Below the pieces are notes generated by a model. That model was not told where the DNA came from. It saw only the letters and a list, made by a program, of their open reading frames with translations, and ran no database searches. From contig CAKOGP040001892.1 of NCBI GenBank assembly GCA_933822405.4, forward strand, positions 218,086-282,085: DNA of 64,000 nt, in the 5' to 3' direction. The position numbers were made by a program, and so were the translations under genes. Source of the stretch: Cylindrotheca closterium. Lineage: Eukaryota; Bacillariophyta; Bacillariophyceae; Bacillariales; Bacillariaceae. Positions 32,801 through 42,111 of this stretch are shown here, piece after piece; positions within the stretch are counted from its first letter, which is position 1, and the number at the start of each line of letters is the position of its first letter.

Positions 32801-33184
32801 CGCGGCGTAGCGTTGTATGCAATGGCTCGAAGGACTAGAAAGAGGAAGTATCTGCGACCTGCCAAGCGAGTTTCAGCCAAGATTGGGGGTTGGTTGAAAG
32901 CGGGGAATCCCAACGTGTGTCACTTCTATCCATTGCTCCGTGCCGAACAAGCAGCAATGGATGGCAAGCATCAAGAAGCGAAGAAACTTTACCATGAGGC
33001 GATTGTATTATCCGCTCGAACAGGCCATATCCAATATGCAGCGTTGGCGAATGAGCGGTTTGCTGACTTTTGTAGGCACGATCTTGGAGATGAGGATGAG
33101 GCTACGTTTCGGATTGGAGAAGCAATTCAATACTACAAGGAGTGGGGTGCAGATGCTAAGGTTGAAAAGCTTAAATCATGGTAG
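29852..33184 (+). CDS. STAND-type AAA_16 ATPase with helical repeat C-terminus (copy 2)
   Basis: A single exon of 1110 aa from ATG 29852. The protein is collinear with the preceding gene. The NTPase starts LVDREEEMEVLK. Walker A at residues 148-155 is GSSGSGKT, a canonical motif, and Walker B is PLIIVLDDLQWAD. The helical solenoid contains the same landmarks as copy 1 (LTGDAAEPAFQFE, YTSGMRAGNSEMGLWCH, LSARTGHIQYAALANER). Divergence between copies is highest in the N-terminal 80 residues. STAND proteins typically oligomerise on nucleotide exchange after ligand sensing. Having one canonical and one Walker A-altered member side by side suggests a working protein and a modified partner. Confidence 0.87.
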   Translation: MKMMAKATGRIVNESADLETAKSLKRIQSSPRPQAVPEKNNGSLSFEDGTASTFSNGSKRTIASEAVISHKLDRSSSFTRRVPYLDDDIMRSNAMLQELTINKLRFDSVGLVDREEEMEVLKSSLNRMTSIDANKGSKGNKELVFIEGSSGSGKTELVGAMQAEVSAMNINSMIAEGKFDVNSTSVPYSAIAAAFGKICEGIHHQRLMSNKMLGDPLSTIGRKLVEEIGGDDIQVLTKLIPQLDMILPDDVQLNQRQIMNDSFDLDAVKTKWEYAFRVMTRELSSLYSPLIIVLDDLQWADGSSLNVIDFLMTDTGNENPLMIIGCYRSNEVDESHILNTKQKELESKKQKFKFQISNISLANLDIDGVNKVIMAVLSIDKANRTRGLAEVCFKRSLGNPLFLIEFISMLEEEGLLSFNLGLFEWSWDEKEVERETMSTANVVDLVRSRMKKIPKSAQLVLQFAACLGQTVNLKTLNYLWAKLGNQEDELSNILLRLERGNFFERIGDDSYRWIHIKLKETAMLTGDAAEPAFQFEIGCTLYHEMSSDELEDLLFEVTDLINAAGVERRIEFAELNLRAAEKAKQISAFNSASEYVAKGIGLLPNDKWTSHKDLTLRLVVAGVQMELAVGRIGMMEKYSKELLAQPTCSALEKSPVYLAQCYELLSVSLDGPASIKLGIKILRNEFGVWFGGNKVFRPAIALRALFKTIKVVKSKKKDFFENLGEMTDPTHHVIMELIARINYSAYFAKDVFIQILCTIKHVEMTLDHGVGSLGGFPFITLAVLAMAVTKDNEAGAQFTELGFMLQAKSKSERATSAAIFLANQSVYPWIKHPLQNCRRRLLEGYTSGMRAGNSEMGLWCHVTAHVLLSYQVGRPLRSILSKCYAIATQCEQLKLVFQEIIVRLNWQMILILVGDSDEATTLNGHGIDPERLSVEKIDQQYADINVYVFLGDYESGANVALDIGDTYDKTYANNPQVMTINFLRGVALYAMARRTRKRKYLRPAKRVSAKIGGWLKAGNPNVCHFYPLLRAEQAAMDGKHQEAKKLYHEAIVLSARTGHIQYAALANERFADFCRHDLGDEDEATFRIGEAIQYYKEWGADAKVEKLKSW

Positions 33185-33667
33185 CATAGTTAGCGGCCGC
33201 TTAGTACGAGTAGGAGTATACTATGTTGATTAGTTTCTTCTATAGAATGGACGGGCAAGACTTATTTTGAAACGCAGTATATATTCATCACACTTTTTTG
33301 TATTTTCTGGATCCGCCGATCAGACCATGCAAAGCCGCCACGAGTGAAGCGGAGTCGGCCAGCGCAGGATTCAAATAGAAGTAAGACTTGTAAATACCAT
33401 GTGTATCATCAGCCACTTTGTCGTAGCGACGTACTACCACATAAAAAGAACTTTCCACCCTAATTATTTCTTGCTGAAAATTTCAGTCAAATCCCACGCA
33501 AACAATCCCACACACAAAACCTACAAAAACACACACAATCGCCGCTTTCATTTGATGATGGAAAGACCGAAAAACCAAACCCACAAGAATTCATAACAGT
33601 AACGGTCCACGAGTCATCTCATTTTTCAATTAGAATCACAAATAGAACACAAGATAGACAATACAAT
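33185..33667. other. Intergenic, 483 bp
   Basis: No gene. The 150 bp before the next ATG are A/C-rich (AATCCCACGCAAACAATCCC, ACACACAAAACC) and look like promoter and leader sequence of the GH16 gene. Confidence 0.45.
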
Positions 33668-35287
33668 ATGAATCATCGATCACTGCACTTCTATGTGTTG
33701 CACCTCTGCTTCATTCTGCCATCAACGCTCGCTGAGATTGGCCAAGTTTTATGGCGAGATGACTTTGATTGGGGAAACTCACCCAACGTCAACTATTGGT
33801 CCTACGATCTTGGTGGAGGAGGCTGGGGAAACCAAGAACTCCAAACATATACTACTGGAGCTGTTTCCGTCAGTGGGGGTCTCCTGAACATCCGAGCCGA
33901 ACGAATCAGCACTGGATTCACATCGGGGCGAATCAAGACTGATGGAAAGATGACGTTCCAATATGGTACTTTGGAAGCTCGGATCAAGACACCAGATGTC
34001 GCTGATGGTTTGTGGCCTGCCTTTTGGACGCTAGGATCGAACTTTGAACAAGTTGGTTGGCCGAGATCAGGAGAAATTGATATTATGGAAATTGGCCAAG
34101 GTCTAGCCATAACAGAAGGAGTGGTCAATCGAAGGGTTATATCGGGTGCCCATTGGGAGTTTGAAGAGAAGCTTGCAGCCTATGCTTTGTGGAAGACTTT
34201 TAATGTCAATTTGAATGAAGACTTTCACATTTATCGCCTCGATTGGACGCCCACAACCTTGTCTACCTATGTTGATGGTGTTCGAGTTTGGGAAATGGAC
34301 ATAGATTCAGCCAACTGTGTCGATTGCGAAGAGTTTCACCAACCTCACTTTGTCTTGTTGAATCTTGCCGTTGGAGGCTTGTTCACTTCAACCGGTGGTG
34401 CAGGATCATCTTCTGCGTCTTCATCATCGAGTTCTTCAGCCGCATGTTCATCATCGGCTTCCTCTGCCAGCTCCTCCAGCTCCTCGGGTGGCTGTGGGCA
34501 GCCACGAATTGATGTCTCGGCCCCCCTCCCAGCGAACATGCAAGTAGACTGGGTACAGATCGTCGACAATGGCTTCGCTCAAGTCTTTCCAACTGGAGCA
34601 CCAACTCCAAATCCAACCCCCACAGTTGATCGATCTGGTGCCTTATCCACCAAAGCTCCTACCAAGCGACCCACACCAAACCCAACACCAAGTGTGGTCA
34701 CTGCGTTCTCGACCAAGTCTCCAACAAGGAGGCCAACACCAAATCCGACTCGAAACCCCACACCGCAACCCACACCGCAACCAGTAGGTCGTGTGGGACC
34801 ACTGTCCACAAAAAGTCCTACCAGGCGACCCACACGGAACCCAACTCCTCACCCAACTCCTCGTCCACCGACTCGTAATCCTACGCCACATCCAACGCCA
34901 CATCCAGTACCGCCAACACCACGGGTCTTCGAACCGGTTGGATACTATGGAAAGGGTGGTGGTAAAGGAGGAGGCCCTGTAGGAGGGAAAGGAGGAAAAG
35001 GCAACACCTGGAATGGTTACGACTACGTTGATCATGGCAAAGGAGGAAAGGGCGGCAAAGGAAAGGGCGGCAAAAGTGGATCGAGTAGCTCGAGTAGCAA
35101 GAAAAGTAGTAGCAGTAGTGGAAAGGGCGGCAAAGGGAAGGGTGGCAAAGGCAGCAGCAAGGGCAGTAAGAAGAGTGGAAGCTATACTACTCTATCGAGT
35201 GCATTGGAAGCTTCGGCTGCGCCAACTCTCCATCAGACACAAGCTATCATGACGATACTATCGTTGGCGCTGATGCTTGTGACATAG
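33668..35287 (+). CDS. Secreted GH16 beta-glucanase with PT stalk, silaffin-like Lys/Ser/Gly tail and likely GPI signal
   Basis: A single exon of 539 aa, ATG 33668. Residues 1-22 are a signal peptide. The GH16 catalytic domain covers about 23-300 with active-site EIDIME (nucleophile Glu136, acid/base Glu141). A Ser-rich insertion of about 35 residues (GAGSSSASSSSSSS) lies between VGGLF and the final MQVDWVQI strand. About 315-420 is a PT/PTR stalk. About 425-505 is a Lys/Gly/Ser tail (KGGKGGKGKGGKSGSSSSSS) ending SKKSGSY at 500-506. The last 20 residues (MTILSLALMLVT) are a GPI-anchor-like hydrophobic end. GH16 enzymes cut beta-1,3-glucans such as laminarin/chrysolaminarin. The cationic tail suggests attachment to silica or acidic wall polymers. 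Confidence 0.88.
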   Translation: MNHRSLHFYVLHLCFILPSTLAEIGQVLWRDDFDWGNSPNVNYWSYDLGGGGWGNQELQTYTTGAVSVSGGLLNIRAERISTGFTSGRIKTDGKMTFQYGTLEARIKTPDVADGLWPAFWTLGSNFEQVGWPRSGEIDIMEIGQGLAITEGVVNRRVISGAHWEFEEKLAAYALWKTFNVNLNEDFHIYRLDWTPTTLSTYVDGVRVWEMDIDSANCVDCEEFHQPHFVLLNLAVGGLFTSTGGAGSSSASSSSSSSAACSSSASSASSSSSSGGCGQPRIDVSAPLPANMQVDWVQIVDNGFAQVFPTGAPTPNPTPTVDRSGALSTKAPTKRPTPNPTPSVVTAFSTKSPTRRPTPNPTRNPTPQPTPQPVGRVGPLSTKSPTRRPTRNPTPHPTPRPPTRNPTPHPTPHPVPPTPRVFEPVGYYGKGGGKGGGPVGGKGGKGNTWNGYDYVDHGKGGKGGKGKGGKSGSSSSSSKKSSSSSGKGGKGKGGKGSSKGSKKSGSYTTLSSALEASAAPTLHQTQAIMTILSLALMLVT

Positions 35288-35607
35288 ATCTGTTAGTTCG
35301 AATACAATTCCGAACCCTAGTCCCTTTGTTCATTCGATACAAATGTGAGAACCAAACAAGAATATAGAAACGTTGTACATGTGATGTGCTAGAACAAGTC
35401 AAGAGAATAAACGTAACATAAGTTTCATTTAATGTGTTAAGAAGGCATTTGAAGCGTCAAGTAGGTTTGATTTCAAAGCGAGGTCATTTATCATGCGAAT
35501 ACAAAGTTGATTAACAATTCAATTGATCTATAATCTATACAGTAACTACCATTGTTGTGTTTGTTTCGTCTATAGTTGAATCGAGGGAATGGTGTTTACG
35601 CTGAATT
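35288..35607. other. Intergenic between convergent genes, 320 bp
   Basis: AT-rich, between the 3' ends of the GH16 and membrane-protein genes. Nothing recognised beyond presumed polyadenylation regions. Confidence 0.45.
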
Positions 35608-36207
35608 CTAAACACAAGCGTCTTCTCGTTCATCTGGATTATCTTCCATATCAAAACACCAGACCATGGAGTACGAAATCACCAGCCCAAAGAATAGAAC
35701 AGATACCATTGGGTAAACTGGTGCTGGTAGACCCAACGCAAAGTCCAAAGAAAACCAAGACAAGAAAGACCCAATCACGACTCCAGCATAAAATTGTACC
35801 CCCATGACAAAGATAGATCGAGCCGAATGAGGTCCTCCTAGAAATTGTTGCCACATTTCAATTCCCCTGTCTGTCAAGGCAGCAGTCAATCCCAACCACA
35901 TCACCAAGTAGAGAAACAAGTCGACTTGTGACGCCATCGATACGAAAAGATGCATCGCATGGTCCAAAATACTAGCATGTTCGGCAAAGAGATCTGCATT
36001 CGGACCCCATCGGTAGGTGATAACGGCAGTTCCGGAAATGTTGATGAGCTGGGTGAGAAAACCGATCACAGCCCCGTGTAAACGAACTTTCTTGTTCTCG
36101 CTGTTCTCATCCTCGTTGGTAGCCTTTCGAGTGTCAAGGAGAGGCTCCTCCATCTCGACAACAGCAGGGAGTAGCATCTTGTTTTGTGTTCTATTAGGCG
36201 ATGTCAT
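35608..36207 (-). CDS. Small multi-pass membrane protein, unknown function
   Basis: A single exon of 199 aa from the ATG at 36207. An in-frame ATG at 36381 would add 58 residues with no recognisable signal, so the shorter form was preferred. The N-terminal 45 residues are polar and acidic (EMEEPLLDTRKATNEDENSE). Four hydrophobic segments follow (AVIGFLTQLINISGTAVI, MHLFVSMASQVDLFLYLVMW, IFVMGVQFYAGVVIGSFL, YPMVSVLFFGLVISYSMVW). The C-terminus is acidic (DMEDNPDEREDA). No family was recognised. The N-terminal EPLL motif resembles acidic-dileucine sorting signals of vacuolar membrane proteins, which would be an inference only. Confidence 0.7.
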   Translation of the reverse strand: MTSPNRTQNKMLLPAVVEMEEPLLDTRKATNEDENSENKKVRLHGAVIGFLTQLINISGTAVITYRWGPNADLFAEHASILDHAMHLFVSMASQVDLFLYLVMWLGLTAALTDRGIEMWQQFLGGPHSARSIFVMGVQFYAGVVIGSFLSWFSLDFALGLPAPVYPMVSVLFFGLVISYSMVWCFDMEDNPDEREDACV

Positions 36208-37353
36208 GGTTGTTGGAATAATGTATGCCAAGTCGGTTGGAACAGTTTGCAAACTTGATATATGAACCAACGTTATTCGTTTTCTGCTCAAGGCCTGAAA
36301 CTGCCGTGCTACCCACCAAATTTTGTGACGGGTTTGGTTTCCATATCCACAGTGATGGATATGTGTATTTGACGTCATCATTTAGAGACGTTCGACTAAA
36401 TTCGACTGTTGTCAAGATACTTTTTTGGCATGATTTCGTCCGAACAATCGTGTAGAAACTTTGACCGCATACTACTGTCAGAGCATGGGGACCGAGCGAC
36501 CACCCGAACAATGCTATATCATGATACAGGAATGGCTGCGGGAATGGCGTGAAGATCACGACACGGCCATGAAAGAAGACAAAAGGATCATACGAGAATG
36601 AGACGTCACAGAAGGCAACAAGCTACTAGCGGGTGCATCACGAGGAGGGCGAAACGAACCTTTTTATGGAAAGAACAAGCTCAGATGGTGTCTGCACACC
36701 AAAGTCACTTACCAGCATGACGATGGGCATCGGATGATGAAACTACTTTTTCTTCTTGCTTTCTTCACAGTTGGTAGTATTACGTGTACCCCCATGCCAT
36801 GACGGACCTGGACCAGTGATGAAACAAGCAATCACATTACTATCTAATTATTCCAGGCACTAGCACAATATTCGTAACATACCTTGGGCTCACCGTCCTT
36901 CCACCCTTTGCGGTACCGGTGTACCTACTACTCCTTTGGCAAGATTGAAAATTACCCGATTGATTACTCGGACCATTACCTCTTGGATGTTCACTAAATT
37001 TTTAAAACCACGATACGGTTGGTCCGCATTTTATAAGTAACGAGTATAATTTTAGATATCAATCCGTTGCATCAAGACGAGTGTCAATAAACCCGAGTCA
37101 CGGTTGTTAATACCAGCATTGGCGGGCGCATGTCTCGTCTGTGTCTCACTTGTCTTAGATGGGTTTGCTTCCTCCGTTTGCCTTTCACATTTTCGCTCTG
37201 TTGATTTCCCCAAAGGGTGAACCATTCACGACCACTATCCACTTTGGTTCAGCAAACCCGCTGATACCATAAAAGCGAAAGAAGATCACGATTCAACGAT
37301 TGATTCATTCGTTCTTCTTCCATATCTCTCTCATATTTTAATCTTGCTAAGAA
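36208..37353. other. Intergenic between divergent genes, 1.15 kb
   Basis: No gene is supported on either strand. It should hold promoters of both flanking divergent genes. A perfect CRE palindrome is listed separately. The rest has scattered short ORFs only. Confidence 0.5.
36370..36377. promoter_or_regulatory. Perfect CRE palindrome TGACGTCA
   Basis: An eight-base palindrome 163 bp upstream of the membrane-protein ATG at 36207. TGACGT-type elements are bZIP sites and act as CO2/cAMP-response elements in diatom promoters. Function here is inferred from position. Confidence 0.35.
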
Positions 37354-37986
37354 ATGTGCAGCGTCTTGCCGATGATAGATTCCCATTGCCCAATTCATCC
37401 CTCTCCTGAGGATTGCATCACGATCCTTCAAATACTAGACGTCGACCAACACAAACAGAACGATATGCACTGCAAAAGACGGAAAGTTCAGTTTGCTTCT
37501 TCACCATCCATTGTGTCACCTGCGGATGATTCCACATTACAGCCCCATTGCCCAGATCAGCTCTGGTATCGAAAATCTGAAATAAGCAAATTCAAAGCGG
37601 ACACTCGACAGCTGGTGAAAGCGATACGTTCTCCCGAGGAAGTCCTGAAAGATTCTTCATTGAGAGGACTTGAAAGTTCCACCTTGGAACGCCGATTGTA
37701 TCGCCACAAAACGATTCAATGCACGCTAAGTGCCTACAGAAAGAACATGAACATTGAAGACGTGGCCAAGATTGCTCGCGTCTGTGGGACTTGGAATGTA
37801 GAAATCGCCTTTGTCCAAGCTTGCCATGACTACTTTGCAGCCTATCCAACAAAGCAAGTCAAGCTCCCCAAGGTGTCGTTCCAGCCACCTGACTTTCCAT
37901 TCGCACTTCGTAAACCCAAGTCCCGAAATCTACAATACGATCATCGCGACCAACCTCAACGAAATGTTCGGCGCCGGATCTCCTAA
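37354..37986 (+). CDS. Diatom-specific RGLE-motif protein, unknown function
   Basis: A single exon of 210 aa, ATG 37354. A variable Cys/His-containing N-terminus is followed by KRRKVQF, then the core LWYRKSEISKFKADTRQLVK, then SLRGLESSTLERRLYRHKTI and a helical region with AYRKNMNIEDVAKIARVCGT. The W-Y-x(3)-E/D-I-x-x-F-K/R and RGLE signatures recur in many small diatom proteins of unknown role. The KRRK patch could be a nuclear signal. The C-terminus is basic (NVRRRIS). No catalytic motif is present. Confidence 0.72.
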   Translation: MCSVLPMIDSHCPIHPSPEDCITILQILDVDQHKQNDMHCKRRKVQFASSPSIVSPADDSTLQPHCPDQLWYRKSEISKFKADTRQLVKAIRSPEEVLKDSSLRGLESSTLERRLYRHKTIQCTLSAYRKNMNIEDVAKIARVCGTWNVEIAFVQACHDYFAAYPTKQVKLPKVSFQPPDFPFALRKPKSRNLQYDHRDQPQRNVRRRIS

Positions 37987-38071
37987 TGCTACTAATACCT
38001 GTACCCATAACACTTACCAATTCTGTAAAGTAAATAGAAAAGAAGCACTTGTAACAGAAATATTCAATTAT

Positions 38072-41000
38072 TTATTCAATGGTAAAATTGGACTGTTCTT
38101 CGAGCGTTAGGAACCGACATTCAAACATGAATGGAAGAAACTTGACATTCTTGACGTCAAAGGCTTGCTTCTTGGCGCTCCAAAGCCTTTCCAAGGTAGC
38201 TTGTTTCTCTTGATCAAGGTACGGTTGTAACATTTTCAGAATATCACTGGTCGAGCCGTCCCCAAAGTCACTTGCAAACCACTGGCAGATCTTTGGAAGT
38301 GTGACGGTCACGTCTTTCTTCTTACCATAGTTGAAAAAGACAGATCGCCGAGCAAACTTTAGGACAGTACTATCCAATTGCTCGTTAATGGTTTCTGCTT
38401 GATAGATTGGAACCGCAGCGGTAGGCATGCTCAACGATCCACTGTTCAAGGCAAAGTTGATTCGAACATCCGGAACTGCCAATGCAAACCCGAATTGACT
38501 CTTGGGCATGACAAATCGTGAAAAGAATTGAGATGGAAAATTCATCTTGGCACGAATAATGTTGTGTTCCAGTTCCGTCAAGGAAAAAATGTCGTCCGAA
38601 CATTGGTAGGCAAAGTTGTTAAAGTAGGTCAACCATTCCAAACCATTCTTGGGAGGGCCCAAAACGATAAAGGCATGCATAATCACCACATGATAGACAT
38701 TCAAGAAGAACGCCATTCGTTCGTCGTCATTCAGATCTCGGGCATTGGCGTCCTTGAGGGCGGCAGCACAATCCAAAAAGTCGGTCAAGGCAGTGTCAGA
38801 ACCGGACGATTGCAAACCGGTTGCCTTGATGAGTGCTTGCTCGGCGAGCAACAAGGTGTCTTCACTTGAGGTGGGTTTGGGGGCTTGGAAACTGAAACGT
38901 CGACAATTCAAAATCTTGCGCTTGCTGCAATCAAACATGGTACTCCTGTGGAGGAACTCTCGGGCGGGGTCGTCCACATTGATCAAATGGTTCGTCAAGG
39001 ATTCACTAACCAAGAGCCCATTCTTGGCCTTGGCCTTTTCTTGAATATCATGGCTCCATCGGAAGCGTTCTTCTTTGGACGGGAACATGAGATAGGTGGT
39101 GCGACCAAAGGTTTCAATCGCCAAAATGTGATAATACCCCTGAAGCATACTGGTGCTATCCACGTCCTTGACTTTGATAATACTTGATAGTCCAATAGAA
39201 AAGCCGGGTTTCTTCTTGTCTACGCGGTAGAATTGAATGTCACGATCCGACAGAAGAGCCATTTCTTCGACCCAGTGGTGATCACTCAAAGCACGTGCTA
39301 CAGCAAAGTATGGCTTGACCTGCTTCTTGTTCTTCTTTTTAGAATCGAATCCTTTCAAAAATTTGCGATCATAGGTGCTCTTCTTGGTTTGAAAGGCAAA
39401 GGTGCGCTGTTGAATTTCCACGTCCTTGTCTGTCAATCCCTTCATGTACATGAGAGCAATGATGCGACGGGTTCGCTCAATATCCGTCAGTCTTGGCGAG
39501 AACCATTCCTCATTGATGGATGGTCGGCAGTCCACCAAAGCTTCCCTCGCCGTTCGTACATCTCGGAAGATTGGGCGAGAATGAGAGTACCGCCCTCGGA
39601 AGACATAGACTGTTTCGTAGCTCTTCTTTTGGGAATGCATTTCAATCATGAATGGGCAGTATTCATCAACGGCGCTCAATACAAAGGCAGGCGAAAAGGA
39701 GGCACCAATTGTGGGTGGCGTATTCGGCAAGGAAGCTCCTTCGTTGGAATCAATCTGCACCGTGTCAAAGAATTCTTCACTTTCATCGACTTCTGCCGAT
39801 TCTGTCGGATCTTCCCGGAAGGAAAAATCCACTTCATCGTCGACCGTCAGCGCTCCCCAGCTCGAATCACCACGCATTTCCGATGACTCTTCCTCGGAAC
39901 TATTCAGTCCAATGGAATATTCTTCTTCGGTATTATTCTGTCGCTCATGAGGTTTCAAATATTTCAATTGAATCGACATGATATACTTGATGTCCTTGCG
40001 GATATGTCGTTTCTGTCCATGATCCATTTCGTACAAGACAATATTCAACAAGGAATTGCCCCAAAAGGTTTGCAACTTCATGTCTCGGACCAACGGAACA
40101 TTGGAAGTTGTCCAAGATGGGAAATCGACATACATGGTATGGAATGCCAAAGAGTAAGTATCTTGATTATTCCATTGGATTTTTTGCTTGGAGGCCTTGC
40201 GGGCTTTGACCGATTCCGCGGGTTCGTTCAAATCTTCTCCCAACTAGTAGACGCGAACCAAGAAAGTTAGCAAATGACAGAGTGAGTAAAAGGTTGATTT
40301 TTTAAAAAAACAAGAAATATAAGAAATCAATCATGACATGTCAACGACAACATACCTTGGGTGGTGTTTCACCGGGATGCGTCACCACAATCTGATCAAA
40401 GAAGCATTCTACCGTACTCGTCATGTGCGCGCTTTCTTCCTTGTCCCCGAAGGAATAATGCAACGAGGGATCAAACTTTTGAATGAACGTCAGAATGAGG
40501 TTGCACAGCCCGGATGCCATCAGTCCCAACTTCATGGGTTGATTAATTTCCAAGCCTGAGTACAAGGGACCTTCCGGAGTATACTTGAGCTTTCCTTGCA
40601 AGAACAAAATGACCCGTCGCTTCTTTTTGGAAAAGATACGTTCGTTCCAATAGGGATCTTGGGTGGGATCGTTGGGACGAATGAGCAAAATCATGGATCC
40701 CACAAACAGGTCGGATTCGATTGGAACCTCGACTTGCGAATTGGCGGCAAAGGGACCGAATTCTCCACCAGGTGTCAAGGCGCGAATGTCCAAGGATGGA
40801 AACAATTTGGCGTTCATGTTCCTGATGCCGCCGCCGTTAGTACTGCTAGTACGACTGCTGTTGGTGGGCGAGAACGATCGTGATGATTTCTCGCTGGTGG
40901 ACTTGTTGTTGGGTGGTGTTTGCTGTTGTTGTTCGCTGATATCATCTGAAACGGAAGGGGGTGAACTGGATAGAGAGGATTGCCGTTGCAATGCTACTTT

Positions 41001-41663
41001 TCGCTTGCTGACGGACGAAAAGAGTTTGGAACCAAAACTTGGCCGTCTTGTGAGGGTGGGAGTGGCCAACCGTTGTTGTGTCGCCGCAAATTGTACCACT
41101 TTGGCCCGTGCAGAAGGTGTCTTCCATCCCAGAAGAGTGGTTGCTATGAGTATGTGACCCGTAGAAAGGATGATAGTGGCTGTCGGAACAGCAATTATTT
41201 CGTCGTTGGTTTTGGATTTGACGGGTATGGTGTTCCATTCCACTTTTGGAAGTCCTTCCATGGCAGCAGCATCTCCTGTTCTTGCATTTGTCATGGTCGA
41301 TTCATCGAATATAAGAATTGACATAGCATTCTGTTTTACAGCAGAAGAAGAAGATGGAGAAGGCGGTGATTTGGGCGACACTGGGAGCAGTACCACGCAC
41401 TGATGATTTCGAGTCAGAATGATGGTTTCAGGTGCAGCAGCGTTTTGTTGTGGTTGACAATCGCCTTGTTGTTGTTGTTGTTGTTGTTGTTCCACTTTGA
41501 ATCCGAAAAAAGTTTCGAAAAGCGCTTGATCATTGGATGGATTACAAGACTGGATCACTGTGACATGCTGTGGAAAGGATGATGCCATGCTTGCAGATGA
41601 TTCGGTGCTTCCACCAGCTGAATCTCCGTTGGTTTCTCGTTCGATAGAGGAGCTATGAAACAT
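38072..41663 (-). CDS. DUF1769-PH-DUF547 fusion protein
   Basis: Two exons, complement(38072..40243, 40356..41663), joined by a 112-nt GTATGT...CTACTAG intron in phase 0, encode 1159 aa. The junction produces GETPPK-LGEDLNEP inside the DUF1769 domain, which supports it. Residues 1-300 are disordered with a poly-Gln run of eight. About 310-530 is DUF1769 (GKLKYTPEGPLYSGLEINQP, NQDTYSLAFHTMYVDFPSW). An acidic Ser/Glu linker follows. About 745-840 is PH-like (HHWVEEMALLSDRDIQFYRV ... FPSKEERFRWSHDIQEK). About 910-1085 is DUF547 (DERMAFFLNVYHVVIMHAFI). PH domains bind phosphoinositides or proteins, so a peripheral membrane role is likely. DUF547 is related to peptidase/transglutaminase-like folds, but no activity can be claimed. 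Confidence 0.85.
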
Positions 41664-41908
41664 GATGCTACTATATATGCTGTAGTTGTGTATTCAATTC
41701 CAATTGCTTGGATTATTCTCTTGCACCTTTATCTTCCTTGAAGGATGGCTTATTGATTGATCCTCTTGAAGGTGATGGATGACAAGTGTATAGAGGCGAA
41801 ATCACCTGTGATCTTGTTTTATTGTATTTTTTCTCTGACACAACATACACTGTATTTTAGACCGGTGATGACGGTCAGCAATTTTTGATCGTCGCGCTTT
41901 GTTTGGAA

Positions 41909-41916
41909 TGACGTCA
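41909..41916. promoter_or_regulatory. Perfect CRE palindrome TGACGTCA between divergent genes
   Basis: It sits 246 bp upstream of the DUF1769 ATG and 196 bp upstream of the DUF2252 ATG, so it could serve both. Known diatom bZIP/CO2-response elements share the TGACGT core. Regulatory action here is inference. Confidence 0.35.
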
Positions 41917-41978
41917 GATCGAATTCGAAGGGAGGGTGTCCATCCTTCGTCCCTCCCATTGAGATGGTCATAGTTCCA

Positions 41979-41986
41979 TATAAAAA
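41979..41986 (+). promoter_or_regulatory. Candidate TATA box for the double DUF2252 gene
   Basis: TATAAAAA, 126 bp upstream of the ATG at 42112. It implies a leader of roughly 100 nt. Supported by position only. Confidence 0.35.
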
Positions 41987-42111
41987 TATTTAAGAAAGTT
42001 TTGTACCGGTAGTCATTTCCAACACGTATGTACGACCCAATCGACTACTGTACCAAAAGTGCACAGATGGACACCTTTATTTCTCATTTTCCCGCACAAT
42101 AATTCTCAGCA

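Larger units (their letters stand above)
41664..42111. other. Bidirectional promoter region, 448 bp
   Basis: Lies between the divergent DUF1769 and DUF2252 genes. It contains a CRE palindrome and a TATA candidate, listed separately. No coding signal. Confidence 0.5.

Noticed and set aside
39233..39886. 217-codon plus-strand frame inside the DUF1769-PH-DUF547 gene
   Set aside because: It is antisense to a well-supported exon with clear domains. Its own translation has no recognisable family or composition.
40244..40355. Boundary between two separate genes
   Set aside because: A good GTATGT donor and CTACTAG acceptor in phase 0 join the halves of a single DUF1769 domain, so it was treated as an intron.
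41466..41495. GTT repeat considered as a CRISPR-like or regulatory repeat
   Set aside because: It is the poly-Gln coding microsatellite of the DUF1769 gene. No array with spacers exists anywhere in the window.
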